This document shows, piece after piece, positions 23,701 to 35,100 of a stretch of DNA of 64,000 nt. The stretch is from contig NC_067199.1 of NCBI RefSeq assembly GCF_000699445.3, forward strand, positions 33,030,902 to 33,094,901, written 5' to 3'. A program made the translations under genes and the position numbers. Below the pieces are notes generated by a model that saw nothing but the letters and a program-made list of their open reading frames with translations, made no database searches and was not told where the DNA came from. The DNA is from Schistosoma haematobium. Lineage: Eukaryota; Platyhelminthes; Trematoda; Strigeidida; Schistosomatidae. The stretch's first letter is position 1. The number at the start of each line of letters is the position of its first letter.

Positions 23701-24701
23701 CTCGGGAGTTTGGAACCTAATAGCTACACCAGTTTAAAGTACTACGTACTTTTGTAAGATTCATTCAAAATCTTGGACGATTGAGTGATATTCAAGTGGG
23801 AATAAAAGAAAATGAATGACAGACACAGTGAGACTGATTCCCATCTTTTGCTGACCACACCAAACCAATTCGTTCACCTTCAAGGATTGCGATAGACAAT
23901 TCGACGCTTATTGATAAGTCTTTCGACATAGATATACATTCAGTATGACAGATAATATGATTAAAGTCTACCTTTTTGCCGAACAACTATATAACACGGA
24001 GGTCCGTGATTAAACCCCTAGAGAAGTGATATGTGTGTAGTCCTTTGTACGTCAAACAAATCCAAAATAAAACAACATCTGTCCAGCGCTCTTGAGTTTT
24101 GAGCGATTCTTCAGAATGATACAAGTCTATGACGAGAACTTACTTCAACTGTTAACAAGAGCTGTATTACCGATGAGTGAACCTGTACGCTAACATGTTT
24201 ACTAACCGAAATTAAATACGGTCAAATAATTATGTGAATCGATACAACAATGATACCAGACTGATAGAGATAAATGTGTCCAATTAAACTGTTAATTTAT
24301 ATGTACCGAACAAATGTGGTATGCTTTAAACCGTTCAAATAATATATTTTTCTTTACGTTAATTGATAATATATACATTTCGAAAAATTTTTATAAGTTC
24401 TACCTTTTTTTTACAGAATCATATCCTGTCCTATACAAAAAATCTTTCGGAATACAAGTCAGATTTTTTAAGCGCAGCTCAATTTAGATTCGTACAACCA
24501 ATAGACTTACAAATAGATGATTCTCTAAAAGATGACTCAATAATCAATGATCAAATTGACAAGATACGAACATATCAAACCAATGTAAATAATTCACGAA
24601 TATTATTGAATGAAGTAGACAGAATGAATCAAAGAATAAAATATATATTTAGAAATTTGTTAAAATCTACAGCAGACTATTTGATATCACCTAACTCTTG
24701 A
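17730..24701 (+). CDS. unrecognised gene, 3' portion (exons 17730?, 19108, 21813, 22731, 24417)
   Basis: Proposed join: 17730..17776 (tentative), 19108..19160, 21813..21954, 22731..22888, 24417..24701. Every junction keeps phase, each intron is GT-AG, and AATAAA lies at 24779-24784, 78 bases past the stop. The known C-terminal part is about 212 residues, rich in Lys, Asn, Glu and Leu, largely predicted helical by eye, with no transmembrane segment or catalytic motif seen. I do not recognise the family; a coiled-coil scaffold or complex subunit would fit the composition, but that is a guess. The 5' end is not located. Introns hold SINE-A, SINE-B and CR1-like fragments. Confidence 0.65.
18165..18621 (-). 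mobile_element. SINE-A (SM-alpha-like) insertion with inverted front piece
   Basis: A 457-bp insertion flanked by ATATATTA (18157-18164 and 18622-18629). Read on the minus strand: an inverted decayed ribozyme piece (about 18555-18621), a tail fragment (about 18495-18555), then a full unit. The full unit is a tRNA-like head (A-box TAGCTAAGTAGATAACGC, B-box GAGTTCGAGTC), a hammerhead and a tail containing GCCAATAGGAGACTC. SM-alpha is a known schistosome hammerhead SINE. It lies in an intron of the unrecognised gene if the exon at 17730 is real. Confidence 0.85.
18322..18366 (-). ncRNA. hammerhead ribozyme in SINE-A, core intact
   Basis: Minus strand: stem I ATCCAG/CTGGAT (18361-18366 with 18322-18327), core CTGATGA (18354-18360), stem II GTCC/GGAC (18340-18353), GAAA, and a very short stem III with one mismatch. 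Predicted cleavage is after the base at 18328. Confidence 0.8.
19108..19160 (+). CDS. exon of an unrecognised gene
   Basis: 53 bases between a TTTTAG acceptor and a GTTAGT donor. They read NVLLEKVNIPKLDEECE after two bases completing a codon from the previous exon. Phases match the next exon at 21813. Confidence 0.6.
19257..19400 (-). mobile_element. SINE-B copy, degenerate
   Basis: Minus strand with a decayed B-box (GAATTCGATTCC) and a hammerhead region lacking core residues (ACGAAGAGTCC). The outer ACATTGAAAACCTGGAAACAC stretch matches other SINE-B tails. Confidence 0.65.
20640..20693 (-). ncRNA. decayed hammerhead in the inverted front piece
   Basis: Minus strand: core CTGACGA and GAAA are present, but stem II has GGAA in place of GGAC, breaking the pair next to G12. 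Probably weak or inactive. Confidence 0.6.
20846..20890 (+). ncRNA. hammerhead ribozyme in SINE-A, core intact
   Basis: Stem I ATCCAG (20846-20851) with CTGGAT (20885-20890); core CTGACGA 20852-20858; stem II GTCC/GGAC 20859-20872; GAA 20873-20875; short stem III; predicted cleavage after C20884. Confidence 0.8.
21300..21400 (-). mobile_element. SINE-A tail fragment
   Basis: Shares TCTTCCCATTGATGTTTAGG and the following CAGTCTCTTATTGGTATA stretch with the SINE-A tail. No head or ribozyme is present. Confidence 0.65.
21813..21954 (+). CDS. exon of an unrecognised gene
   Basis: 142 bases between a TTATAG acceptor and a GTAAGT donor, ending in phase 1. It encodes 47 residues starting KINVNIINLRRVRHEMCLIY. 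One continuous open frame over the exon, Glu/Asn/Gln-rich. Confidence 0.7.
22126..22235 (-). mobile_element. SINE-B copy with intact hammerhead, head truncated
   Basis: Minus strand: hammerhead and tail are well preserved, but the copy ends just upstream, in the sequence that follows the B-box in other copies. It lies in the intron 21955-22730. Confidence 0.8.
22155..22200 (-). ncRNA. hammerhead ribozyme in SINE-B, core intact
   Basis: Minus strand: stem I GCACTG/CAGTGC (22195-22200 with 22155-22160), core CTGAGGA (position 7 = G, which is allowed), stem II GTCC/GGAC with a 7-base loop, GAA, stem III as the perfect palindrome ACGGCCGT (22162-22169), cleavage C at 22161. A palindromic stem III with no loop favours a double (dimeric) hammerhead. 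Confidence 0.8.
22731..22888 (+). CDS. exon of an unrecognised gene
   Basis: 158 bases between ACTTAG and GTATGT. It completes a Glu codon from the previous exon and encodes NFNWKLERSYRYKMKISLLP and a further 32 residues, ending in phase 0 (SDNLQ). Confidence 0.75.
22960..23375 (-). mobile_element. CR1-like LINE 3' fragment
   Basis: Minus-strand frame contains RSVPELCVLSRTLLLDNLEH, then DFGWDIFHLFLPAK and RFQKPRTNK, the post-RT segment seen in CR1/Jockey-type LINE proteins. Only the 3' end is present, lying antisense in the intron 22889-24416. Confidence 0.65.
23382..24416 (+). other. remainder of the last intron of the unrecognised gene
   Basis: AT-rich, ending in a strong polypyrimidine tract and TTACAG acceptor at 24416. 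No other element recognised. Confidence 0.55.
24417..24701 (+). CDS. terminal exon of an unrecognised gene
   Basis: 95 codons including the stop, from a strong polypyrimidine acceptor. It begins NHILSYTKNLSEYKSDFLSA and ends KSTADYLISPNS. Acidic and Asn-rich in the middle; the segment ILLNEVDRMNQRIKYIF looks helical. Confidence 0.75.
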   Translation, partial: NHILSYTKNLSEYKSDFLSAAQFRFVQPIDLQIDDSLKDDSIINDQIDKIRTYQTNVNNSRILLNEVDRMNQRIKYIFRNLLKSTADYLISPNS

Positions 24702-24778
24702 TTTTTGTTTTTGTGAACTATGTATAGATTGTATTATTTATTAGGAAGAGAACAAGAAGACAGTAATATTTTCTTTAA

Positions 24779-24784
24779 AATAAA
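24779..24784 (+). terminator. polyadenylation signal AATAAA
   Basis: First canonical hexamer after the stop at 24701. Confidence 0.6.
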
Positions 24785-25282
24785 TTGTTTATAAAGATTT
24801 CTCGGATTTAATTATTCCAAATACTGCAAAGAATTTGGTATATCCCAATGTTAATAAGAGAACTCAGATTGATGGGGTAAAAAAACTTATTGTCGTAGTC
24901 AACATTATAATAACCAAAGTACTATAACAAGGTATTCACCAAATATTACTGATTATCGACAAGTAAATAACTAAAAAAAAATCCTTGTTTGATAGATTTT
25001 ACTCCTTTTATGCAAACAGAAAAATGTCTCCAACTAGTAATCGGACAAGTTTTGTTCACTGTAGAATGCTTATTCGGCCAATACAGAGGTAAATTGTGTC
25101 CACAATTACCTACATTTTCATCTAAATACTTGACTCGTTTATTTAACCGTTTTAGCATACGAAGTGACTTCTTAAGATACATGAATCTAGTTATTGCAAT
25201 ACTAAGCACCCTTAAATGTTTGTTGTCGTTTATTAACATGTACACTGCAACGAGTAGTGGAACGTGTTCCCTCCCCTACTAA
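24785..25282. other. no confident gene
   Basis: Overlapping open frames of 97 (plus, 24989-25282) and 99 codons (minus, 24946-25245) occupy the same bases. Neither has a recognisable domain or clear splice context, so no call is made. Confidence 0.4.
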
Positions 25283-27735
25283 AAATAACTTACTTACGCC
25301 TGTTACTCCCAATGAAGCATAGGCCACCAACTAGCATTCTTCAACCCTTTTTGTCCTGGGCCTTCCTTCCCAGTTCTATCCGATTTTAGTTCGTTTTTCT
25401 CACGTCTGTTTCCATTTCTCGGCGTAGTGTGTTGTTTGGTTTTCTCATTTGGCCTTGAGGATTCCAGGTGTGGGCTTGTCTTGTGACGCAGTTGGGTGCT
25501 TTCCTCAATGTGTGTCCTATCCACTTCCAGCGCTTCTTCCTGGTTTCTCCCTCCGCTGAGATCTGATTTGTTTTCTCCCACAGTAGGTTATTGCAGATAG
25601 TGTCTGGCCAACGGATCTGAAGTATTTTGCGTAGACAATTGTTAATAAACACCTGTATCTTCTGGATGATGGCTTTCGTAGTTCCCCAGGTTTCCACCCC
25701 ATACAGTAGAACTGTTTCGACATTTGTATTGAAAATTCTGACCTTGATGTTGGTTGACAGTTGTTTTGAGTTCCAGATGTTCCTCAGTTGCAAATATGCT
25801 GCTCTTGCTTTGCCGATCCGCGCCTTCACATCTGCATCAGATCCACCATGTTCATCAATGATGCTGCCCAGATATGTGAAGGTTTTTACATCTTCCAAAC
25901 CTTCGCCGTCAAGTGTGATTCGATTGGTGCATGCTGTGCTTTATCGAAGACTCTTGCTTTCCTCCTTGTGCATATTGAGACCTAGTGCTGCTGAGGCTGC
26001 TGCTATACTGGTCGTCTTCTCCTGCATTTGTTGTTGCGAGTGCGATAGAACAGCCTGATCATCTGCGAAGTCTAGATCGTCCAGCTGCATTCTAGCTGTC
26101 CATTGTATCCCGTGCTTCCCTTCAGATGTTGACGTCTTCATTTTCCAGTCGATCACCAGGAGAAAGAGAAAAGGTGAGAGTAAGCAACCTTGCCTAACAC
26201 CGGTCTTCACTTCGAACGAGTCTGCCAATTGTCCAATTGTCCATGCACGATTTTGTAGTGTAATCCATCATATGAATTCTGTATGATATTGACTATCTTC
26301 TGAGGCACGCCGTAGTGTCGAAGAAGTTTCCATAGTGTTGCTCTGTCCACGCTATCAAATGCCTTTTCATAGTCAATGAAGTTGATGTAGAGTGATGAAT
26401 TCCACTCAATCGATTATTCCACAATGATAGGTAGTGTTGCGATTTGGTCTGTACACGATCTATCCTTACGGAATCCTACCTGTTGGTCTCGAAGTTAAGC
26501 GTCTACGCAGTACTTCATCTTGTTCAACAATGCCCTGCTGAAGACTTTTCCCGGTATTGAGAGAAGAGTGATGCCCCGGTAGTTATCACACTTGCTAAGA
26601 TCGCCTTTCTTTGGTATTTTGGTCAGAAGTCCTTCTTTCCAATCTGCTGGTACTTGTTCCTCATCCCAAATCTTATTGAAGAGAATGAAGAGTATCCTTG
26701 CAGTTACCGCTAGGTCTGCATTCAGTGCCTCTGCTGGAATGTTGTCCGGTCCTGCTGCTTTGCCACCCTTGATTTGTCTGATGGCCATGCTGATTTCTGC
26801 AATTGTTGGTGGGACAACATTGATTGGGAGGTCCGTGGGTGCTGCTTCAATGTTGGATGGGTTCAATGTGGCTGGTTGATTCAAGAGTTCTTTGAAGTGT
26901 TCTGCCCATCTGTGTCGTTGTTCTTCAATGTTGGTTACTACTTTGCCTTCCTTGCTTTTCACTGGTTGTTCTGATTTGCGGCGATTTCCAGAGTTTCTTT
27001 GTCGTGTCATACAATTGTCTCATGTTTCCTTCTCTCGTAACCTTTTCCGCCGTCATTGCTTAATCCTCCACGTATTTACGTCTCTCGGTTTTGATGCTCC
27101 TCTTCAACTGCCTGTTTACTTCTGTGTATTCAGCTTGTGCCTTGACTTTCTCTGCACTTGTTCGGCCTTCTTGTTCCTCCTTTCTTGAACCTCGCCCAGT
27201 GTATTAACAGTGATCCATTCCTTGTGATGGTGCTTCTTGTGGCTCAGAACATCATGACATGTTGAAGTGATTGCCTCCTTGATCGCTTTCAAGTTGCTCT
27301 CTATAGTAGTCACCTCACCATTCAGTAGATCGTGAAGAGCCTGGGACTTATTGCTGAGGGCTATCTTGAGTTTGTTGGGCTTTTCAGTATCACGAAGAAA
27401 AGCTGTATTGAACTTTTGTGGTGTTGTCCGCCCCAATGTCCAGTGCATCTTGAGTTTCAATTTCATCTTGGCGACTAGCAAGTGATGATCTGATGCTACA
27501 TCAGCTCCTCTCTTGGTTCTCACATCCTCCATCGTCCTCCTGAACTTTTTGTTGATGCACACACGGTCGATTTGATTTCGCGTAGTGTGATCCAGTGAAG
27601 TCCATGTGGTTTTGTGAATGCGTTTATGTGGGAATATAGTGCCGCTTATGAAAAGTTTATTGAAGGCACTTAGGTTTGCAAATGTGCCAAAAACAAAGTC
27701 TACGATAAATAAGGTTAGAAAAAAACATTGAGTAC
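25283..27735 (-). mobile_element. LINE (endonuclease-reverse transcriptase), 5'-truncated, defective
   Basis: Minus strand: C-terminal half of an AP endonuclease (27116-27757 region; QIDRVCINKKFRRTMEDV and RGADVASDHHLLVAKMK), linker, RT fingers (26495-27010; KGGKAAGPDNIPAEAL and NYRGITLLSIPGKVF), palm (25941-26228; GVRQGCLLSPFLFLLVIDW, active-site box FADD) and post-RT region (25386-25898; [33 protein letters not shown]). It ends in a GTAAGTAAG-type tail. Stops at 26495-26497 and 26414-26416 and an 8-bp duplication near 26225-26240 are shared with the copy at 60919-63379. Clade (RTE versus CR1) not settled by eye. Confidence 0.88.
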
Positions 27736-28490
27736 TGCTTAGTGTGGTGCGACGCAATGAATTAGTGTGATAAGAAATGGATAAATAACTGATGAATTTG
27801 ACTCTTTGAAGTTATTAAGACCCCAACAGGACTTATGAATCACAGCACTGAAACATGTGTGTACCGATCCTTAGGGCGGGCCTGATGAAGCTTTAATTGA
27901 CTATAACTGGGTTGAATTGGGTCTGACTATAAGTTCGACTACACACAAAGACAAATTCAAGTTCAGTGATTCAGTTGGTAGTTTTATTTGTTTACATAAA
28001 CGTCATTATACTGTCCCCCGGGGTAGGCTTGACTGTTATGCTTTACATATCGTCATCTTTCACTGTACTATGAAGTGTGTAGAACCAGTGAAAGTTGTTT
28101 ACTCCCAACTGAAAGGAAGGATCTATTGTGGCAGTCATTGCTATTATTTGTGTGAACCTTTGAATGATACATTCGTGCTGGTGGTTGAATAATATATTTA
28201 TTGTAATAAGGAAGGATATACAGGAGCCATGCTTGTATGACTGAGCCACGGAGCACTGATCATTCTTCTCCTGTTGATACTTATTGACCTTCACTCTGTT
28301 TCGCCAAGTATTCAACGACCAGTGAGAATTTTCAGTGCTAGTGTATGTTTAGTTTCAAAGATGATGTCTTTTGATGATTCAATGTAATTTTATTGTTACC
28401 AAAGACCTAGTGACATCGATGAGAAAGCTTTCCTTCACAGCGTGCGCTCACTGTTCGTTAGTCGGATACCATCAGCAACAGTCTAACGTG
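27736..28490. other. no confident gene
   Basis: Overlapping frames on both strands (27917-28192 plus, 28043-28315 minus), no recognised family. Confidence 0.4.
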
Positions 28491-28790
28491 GGGGAGGACA
28501 AACCAACTTCAAAGTAAAGGGGAAATTAGAAGAGGCCGCTTGAGGTGGATAGAAAATACGTTTTAAAAATCATTAAACCACATCGAGAGGCAAGCTCTGA
28601 CATGGGATCCTAAAGGTGAAAAGAAAAGAGGAAGACCAAAGAACACACTTAGTTGGGAATTGGAGGTAAGCATTCAAAGAACGAATGGCAACTAGTTAAA
28701 ACTGGGAGAAATTGCCAAAACATAGTTCAATGGGAAATCCTACTAAGTGTCCTATGCACCTCCATGAAGGGTAACAGACGTAAGTAAATG
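28491..28790 (+). mobile_element. LINE 3'-end fragment
   Basis: A broken plus-strand translation (RWIENT, IERQALTWDPKGEKKRGRPK) and the tail GGGTAACAGACGTAAGTAAAT match the 3' end of the LINE family at 25283-27735. It ends about 200 bases before the ATG9 start codon. Confidence 0.75.
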
Positions 28791-28994
28791 AGTACTCATC
28801 CGTCGGAAGTATATTAGGTTTTCTGTGCAGCAGACCTGTGCCGAAATTTCCATCAGTTAGGCATTTGACTGGACAAATAATATACTGACGTGCTCTACAT
28901 ATCTCTGAAAATTGAAGATCGAAGGCTCACTATTTTGTCCCCAAACGACCTTGTCAATTCCATTGGCGCTGTTACGATGTTAGTTTGAGCCAAG

Positions 28995-29177
28995 ATGTTT
29001 CCCGTTGGCCAAGGGAAATATGAATGTTTGGTTAATGAGTATGACCATTCACACCCAGATCCAAATCTAAGAGGAACTCAGAGTTTCCAGAACAGAAAAG
29101 GAGCATGGGATCATATCCAAAATTTGGATCAGTTTTTCTCGGACATTTACAAATATCATCAGAGTGGGGGTTTCACT
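28995..29177 (+). CDS. ATG9: autophagy-related protein 9, coding exon 1
   Basis: 61 codons from ATG, with an in-frame TGA 9 bases upstream, to a GTAAGT donor, phase 0. The segment AWDHIQNLDQFFSDIYKYHQ leading to SGGFT aligns with the conserved ATG9 N-terminal helix region (human ENLDLFFSRVYNLHQKNGF). Residues 9-12, YECL, form a YxxPhi sorting motif where human ATG9A has YQRL. Joins in frame to 43141. Confidence 0.93.
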
Positions 29178-32100
29178 GTAAGTTTAACTAGTCCTACTGT
29201 ATTTCTAAGTACAAACCGATAAGTATCAAAGTTTTTGCTCGTATCCGGTGTATCCTACAACAGTAGGAAAGAGAATGCGTCCCTTCACCTTGACCCTATC
29301 TTCAATACAAGGATCTATCGTTTTGGTCTTGGTATAACTGAAACGATTATATTAACACCATCAATTCTCTCAGAACTTCTTGATTTTCATTAACTTTGCC
29401 AACAAAGTGAAGTCTCCGGGACTTATTCTTGTCACATCACCTTAAACTGACTTATTTTCATATACTCTACGACACAGTTTTTCACATTGACTTTGCAAAA
29501 TATCAGTTTGCTAGAATAAAAAGTTACTATTCTCAGCCGACTCTTCACCAACTGACACTATATTCACAGCTAATTGTATCAAAACCATTATACAAATATT
29601 ATTTTTATTGAATTTATACATCCGATCCCTGTTGCCTGTTAACCTATATTGACATCCTGATGCCCTATAAATACTGAAGAAAGTTTGGTTTTACCTTGTT
29701 TAAGTACACATTTACCGTTGATGCTAATTTCGCCAACTCACTATTCGTTATAATTCATTGTATTGATGCTAAAATTGTGACTAACTAGTCATTCACATAT
29801 TTGCCTATCTATATTTAAGATGGCCATCAGCTGCAGTTTCATCATAAATCTGGTTTATGTGGGCTTTCTAGAACGTACTGGCGCCCGCCTGTCTGATTCG
29901 GTCGATCGTAAGTGCAACAATGTACGTGGTTCCGCCTAACAAAACACTACGGAACCTACGAAATTTGGTGGCCTAAACACTATTAAAGTAGTAGGAAAGG
30001 TTACCCGCCGTAATTGACGTAGGCCGTTATCGTATATTCAACCCACTGACATCAGGAAACGTGTCGGACAAATCCTTCGATTATTGTTACCCATATTAAT
30101 AATCTTTAAAAACGTCTGAAGAACTAAATGGAGCACTTTATTACGTAGAAAGGCGTATCCATTGCTCCAATCATTAAAACCAACCCATCCTAAATGGGTA
30201 ATATCAACTTATCTTTCTAACCAAATGTCTTATAGTAACTCCATGTATTAAAGTGCTATCGGACTAAATGATCTGTCTTTATAAGGCTAGATAGGGTTGT
30301 TCGCTTGCGTTATTCCCCCTTAATTTTCTCATGGACAATGTTCTGGAAACAACCTTAATGGAACTATTTGGTAGTAATAATTTGGATCCAAGTCCTAATA
30401 GGAAGTGCTTTGTATATGGGTTATTTTATTTTGCTGTATAATCACACAGGCTATCCTCTTTGCACTTAGTCCGTTAAAAGCATCAGTTAATATGACATAC
30501 ACTTAGAACTGTCCGAGTGTAAAGCACTTCTACAGAATGAAAAGAAGACTTCTTGCTCTGATATTTATTGGTTAGCATTTAAGAATATTCAAGTAGATCG
30601 TGCACCTGGATAATTTTTGCGACTGTTAGTGATTATGACACACAAAATAAATACACTTAACAAGGTCAAAGTGAGTTAGACCAACTGTGGCTATCCCTGT
30701 CGCGATATCATTCTGAATTATATCGTTACAGTCCAAACAGTACTTCTTAGTTCTTATGAGAACTCTAATAAAAGAATGTTTTACAACTCTGTATTTTGTC
30801 AGTGAATCGAAGAAAGTACATCCACTCTATGTCGATATCATGTACTTGATACTGAGGTTATACAGCGTATATTTTCACGTAGTGGCAGCTGATGATGAGT
30901 CTTAAAGAAAGCTTTCTGACCTCTTCCAAAATGTTAGGCGCTCTGATGTAGTAATAGTGGCTGGTGACTTTAATGCTCAAGTAGGTAAACTAAGCAAAAA
31001 GGAAAGACACTTGGGTGGATCTTATGGTGTCGTGGCTCAAAAAACAGATAATGGCGACCGTCTGTTACAGCTATGCTCAGATAACCGCCTGTTTCTTGCA
31101 AATACTAACTTTAGGCATAAGGAAAAAAATCTTTTGACATGGCGACCCTCGAATTCGTCACAACGTTGAACCCAAATAGATCACATCGTTATCAGCCACT
31201 GATGAAGGGGCTCGATAGGAGACTGTCGCTTGTTCTGGAGCACATGCTTAGATTCAGATCATGCTCTAGTGCGAGCGCGTATTTTTCTACTTCTTACTGG
31301 ACGTAGGAAAGACACTGCAAGGAAACCTCTTAGGGTCCTACTTAATGATAGTCAAGCTAAGAGTGTATTTGAGGAACAACTAGAAAACAGTTAGGCAGCC
31401 ATGTAGGTGATGCCCACCCCGAGGCAACGTGAAATGATATTCGAAAAGCTGTGGAAACAGCAGTGATATCTACTAGTACGGTAAACCACAAGGTCAGGGA
31501 GAAACACTGGATCTCGGCATCATCTACCGTACTGATAGGTGCTCGAAAACTCATCCCATCTGGCTGTGAACATGACGAAGGGCGGAGTCAGCTTATGCGC
31601 AATCTGACAAGAAGCCTACGCAATGGTCGTGAACAGTGGTGTGTAGCGAAAGCAAGAGAGATGGAAAAGGCGGCGGCAATAGGTAACAGCAAACAACTCT
31701 TCAGACTTGTGAAAGTAATTGGTATTAGGGATCCAACTGTTAGCGAGAGTATCTCGGGAAAAGATGGACATATTGCACATTCTGAATCCAGGAGTTCGGA
31801 TCGACGAACAGAACTTTCTAGGGATCAGTTCAACTGGCCTCCAGTCACACTTCTGTTTCCCACGATCTTCAGTCGGCCTGAATGTCAAGTTGATGTAATT
31901 CCTCCAGCTCTTTACGAAGTTGAAAAAGCCATAGGAAATCTGAAGCGTGGGAGAGTAGCAGGCTCTGACAGGTTTACCTCTGAGATTTTTAAGGATGGTG
32001 GTCCAGTATTAGCTGTGAGACTGACTTATGTCTTATGCAGAATCTTGGAACTGGACGTAATCCCATCTGACTAGTTTCAATCAATGATTGTGCCAGTTTA

Positions 32101-35100
32101 TAAGAAAGGACATCCTAAAAGCCCTATATACAAACACCACAAGCAGAGTGAGGGTATACAACCACCTTTCTCCACTGTCCCATTCAAACAGTGGGGTTAG
32201 ACAGGGTTCCCCAATCTCACCATTCCTCTTCAACTTTGCCATCGATGACATTCTGGAAACGGCTCTGATGGATGTAAGTAATGGCGATCTAGATCTATTG
32301 CCTGGAGGAAGACTCATCGACCTTGAGTATGCGGATGATATTGTCTTACTGTGCGATAATGCCAAAGCCATGCAATCCACACTCAATCAGTTTGCAATCA
32401 ATGTCCGTAGGTATGGTATGTGCTTTGCACCTTCGATGTGCAAAGTACTTCTACAAGACTGGCAGGATTCTAATCCTGTACTCACTCTGAATGGTGAGCA
32501 GATGTAGTCAATAAGTTCGTGTATTTAGGTAGCTGCATCAGTGCTGGTGGTGGCGTGAGTGATGAGATCGATTCACGTATAGTGAAAACCAGAGCGGCTC
32601 ATGCCAATCTGGGCCACCTTTGGCGCCTTCGTGATGTCAGCTGACTAAAAGATCGGATCTACAGCACGTCGGTGAGATCAGTTTTGCTCTATGCTTGTGA
32701 AACCTGGCCTCTCCGAGTTGAGGACGTTAAACGACTCTCTGTTTGATCATCGTTGTCTCCGAAGGATTGCTGAGGTCCAGTAGCAACACCATGTCAGTAA
32801 TGCAGAGGTTCGGCATCGTGTGTTCGGGCACAGAGATGGTAATGCAATCGATGTCACCATCTTGAAACACCGACTTCGGTGGCTTGGACATGTTCTACGA
32901 ATGTCGTCCAGGGAATTCCACATCGTGTATTATTTGCCGACGCTGAGACTGGTTGGAAAAAGCGGAGAGGTGGTCAGTATATGACATGATGTCGTGGGAT
33001 GAAAGAAAGCTGCAAAGGACTGGCTTGTGTTGGTCCTTCACGACTCCCTGGCTGGGGTTCTAGAGATGGTGCAACACAGTGGCTAGAGACGTTATCAGAT
33101 ATGGTTCAGAATAGAAGCCAGTGGCGATCCTGCTGTAACCTTCTTTTACTTTCATAAAAAAATGATTGTAACTTCCTTAACTGGAAGATTTCTTCTGGTT
33201 GTACCTTTCCGTTTCCCCCACTATTATTATCATTAATATTACACTACCATACACTAATCTGTGGTCGTTATTGTTCACTTTTTTCCTTCTCTCTTATACG
33301 CACCTTACATTCTTTTTCTCTTCCCATTCTCATTGTTATTGTGTGGCGCGTATATACCTGGTGCCCCCTTATACCAATATTTGTGTTCAAATAAATAAAC
33401 GACGCAACCCGATCCTGAAGCAACATTCTGCATTTCGAGGGGGAGAATCGCATCCCGAACATGTTTGCATTGTCGTTTAGAGTGGTCAGAAGACTGCATT
33501 CTGTCAGCGTCTTCACCAAATAGAACTATGTCATCAGTATATTCTAAGTCAACAAGTGGACCTCCTGGTAGAAGTCCAACTCCTGGAAATTTAGATTAGG
33601 AAAGTGTTATCTCTAAAAGCACGTCAGCGACAAAGTTAAACAAGAATGGAGAGAGTGGACAGCCCTGATGAACATTACTTGAAGTAATCAATTCTGATGA
33701 CAGTTCGCCATAAGCTCTCACTCGACCAGTTGTATTTGAGTAGAGAGCCTGTATAGGGTTGGTGTCCTTGTTTGGTACTCCTTCCAGTGACAAACACTTC
33801 CATTGAACCTCACGATGAACAGAGTCAAACACCGCCCTAAGGTCGAGAAATACTACTATTGTGAGGCATCTGAATGTGTGTCTATGATCTAGGACCTGAC
33901 GTAGTGCGAATATCTGGTCTATACAGTCACGTCCATGTCGAAAACCAGCCTGGTTTTCTAATCTGCTTTTCACGAGCTTGAGTTAGGCAATAATGGGGAT
34001 CCAATAGATTAGTGCTGCCTCAGCTCTAGCGCTTAGTGCAACACCAACGCCAGCAAGACCGGACGAAGATGCCACAGGGTCCCGGATAAACGCACGTAAA
34101 ACAAGCCTTTTGAAGCAACAAATGGAGAGCGAATTTGTAGTACTTCACCATAGTCTTGTATACGGGTTTCGGATAGACAGCAGACTTTGACATTAAGACT
34201 TTCTAAAGACATAGCCAGCCCAATCTGTTCGATCTGCATTATTGTGCGAACGTTGAAGGAAGCAAGTTTGAATGGTGCACGTGATTTCACAAAAGCTGTT
34301 TCAGTATTCGTATTCAGTGGTAGCATTCAATTTCCCACCCGTCAGTGACTCGAGATCGTTTAGATTGAACAGAATTTCCACCGTAGGCGAGCTGCTGTAT
34401 AATTTTAAAGGTAAGGATACGCAAGGTGAGAATGGAAGAGGGTAGATAAGTGACATAGTACAAAAAAATAAAAATAAAAGTGAGTGTTATCAAATGGGTA
34501 TGGGTTGTTTGAATTGTAATAAAAATGAAAGCAGTACATCCAACAATCATTGTCATTTCATTTCAATTGTGTGAGGAGTATGATACTGCCCGGGTGCCCA
34601 GACCGAAGCAGGTGGTTTTTCAAGGGGCCACACCCCGGTCCTTTGACCTAAAGGTCTGACCCACAAAGCAATGAAGCAACGTAAGGAGATGCAATCCTAC
34701 GGTAGCCAGTGACCAGAAGTTACGCCATTTGTTTCCCTGCGATCTTGGAGTTTATGTGCACTATTGGTTTGGGATCAAAGTTATTCAACTCCTCTTGATG
34801 GATCCTCCATATCCACCAACCCGGTTAAAGCGCCAGACATTCGCTTTTCATCCTCGCAATTTCGTAAAAAACACCCCCTTAGCGAGAAGGCAGTGAGTAG
34901 GACTTCCTTGGCAGAGGCTGCATACGCGTGGCCGTGCGAGATAATTTCGAGAGGGAGGGCGAGACCTCCACACTCTCGGCCGTACCAGGGCATTTGGAGG
35001 CGTCGACACCAACCAAAGGACGGGTTTTCTGTGTAGCAGTTCGTTCCGTCCTACTTTATGGCAGTGAAACATGACCGGTACGAGTAGAGTATATTCGTAG

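Noticed and set aside
24946..25282. Overlapping 97-99 codon ORFs on both strands
   Set aside because: No domain, no splice context, and the mutual overlap suggests stop-poor DNA and not a gene.
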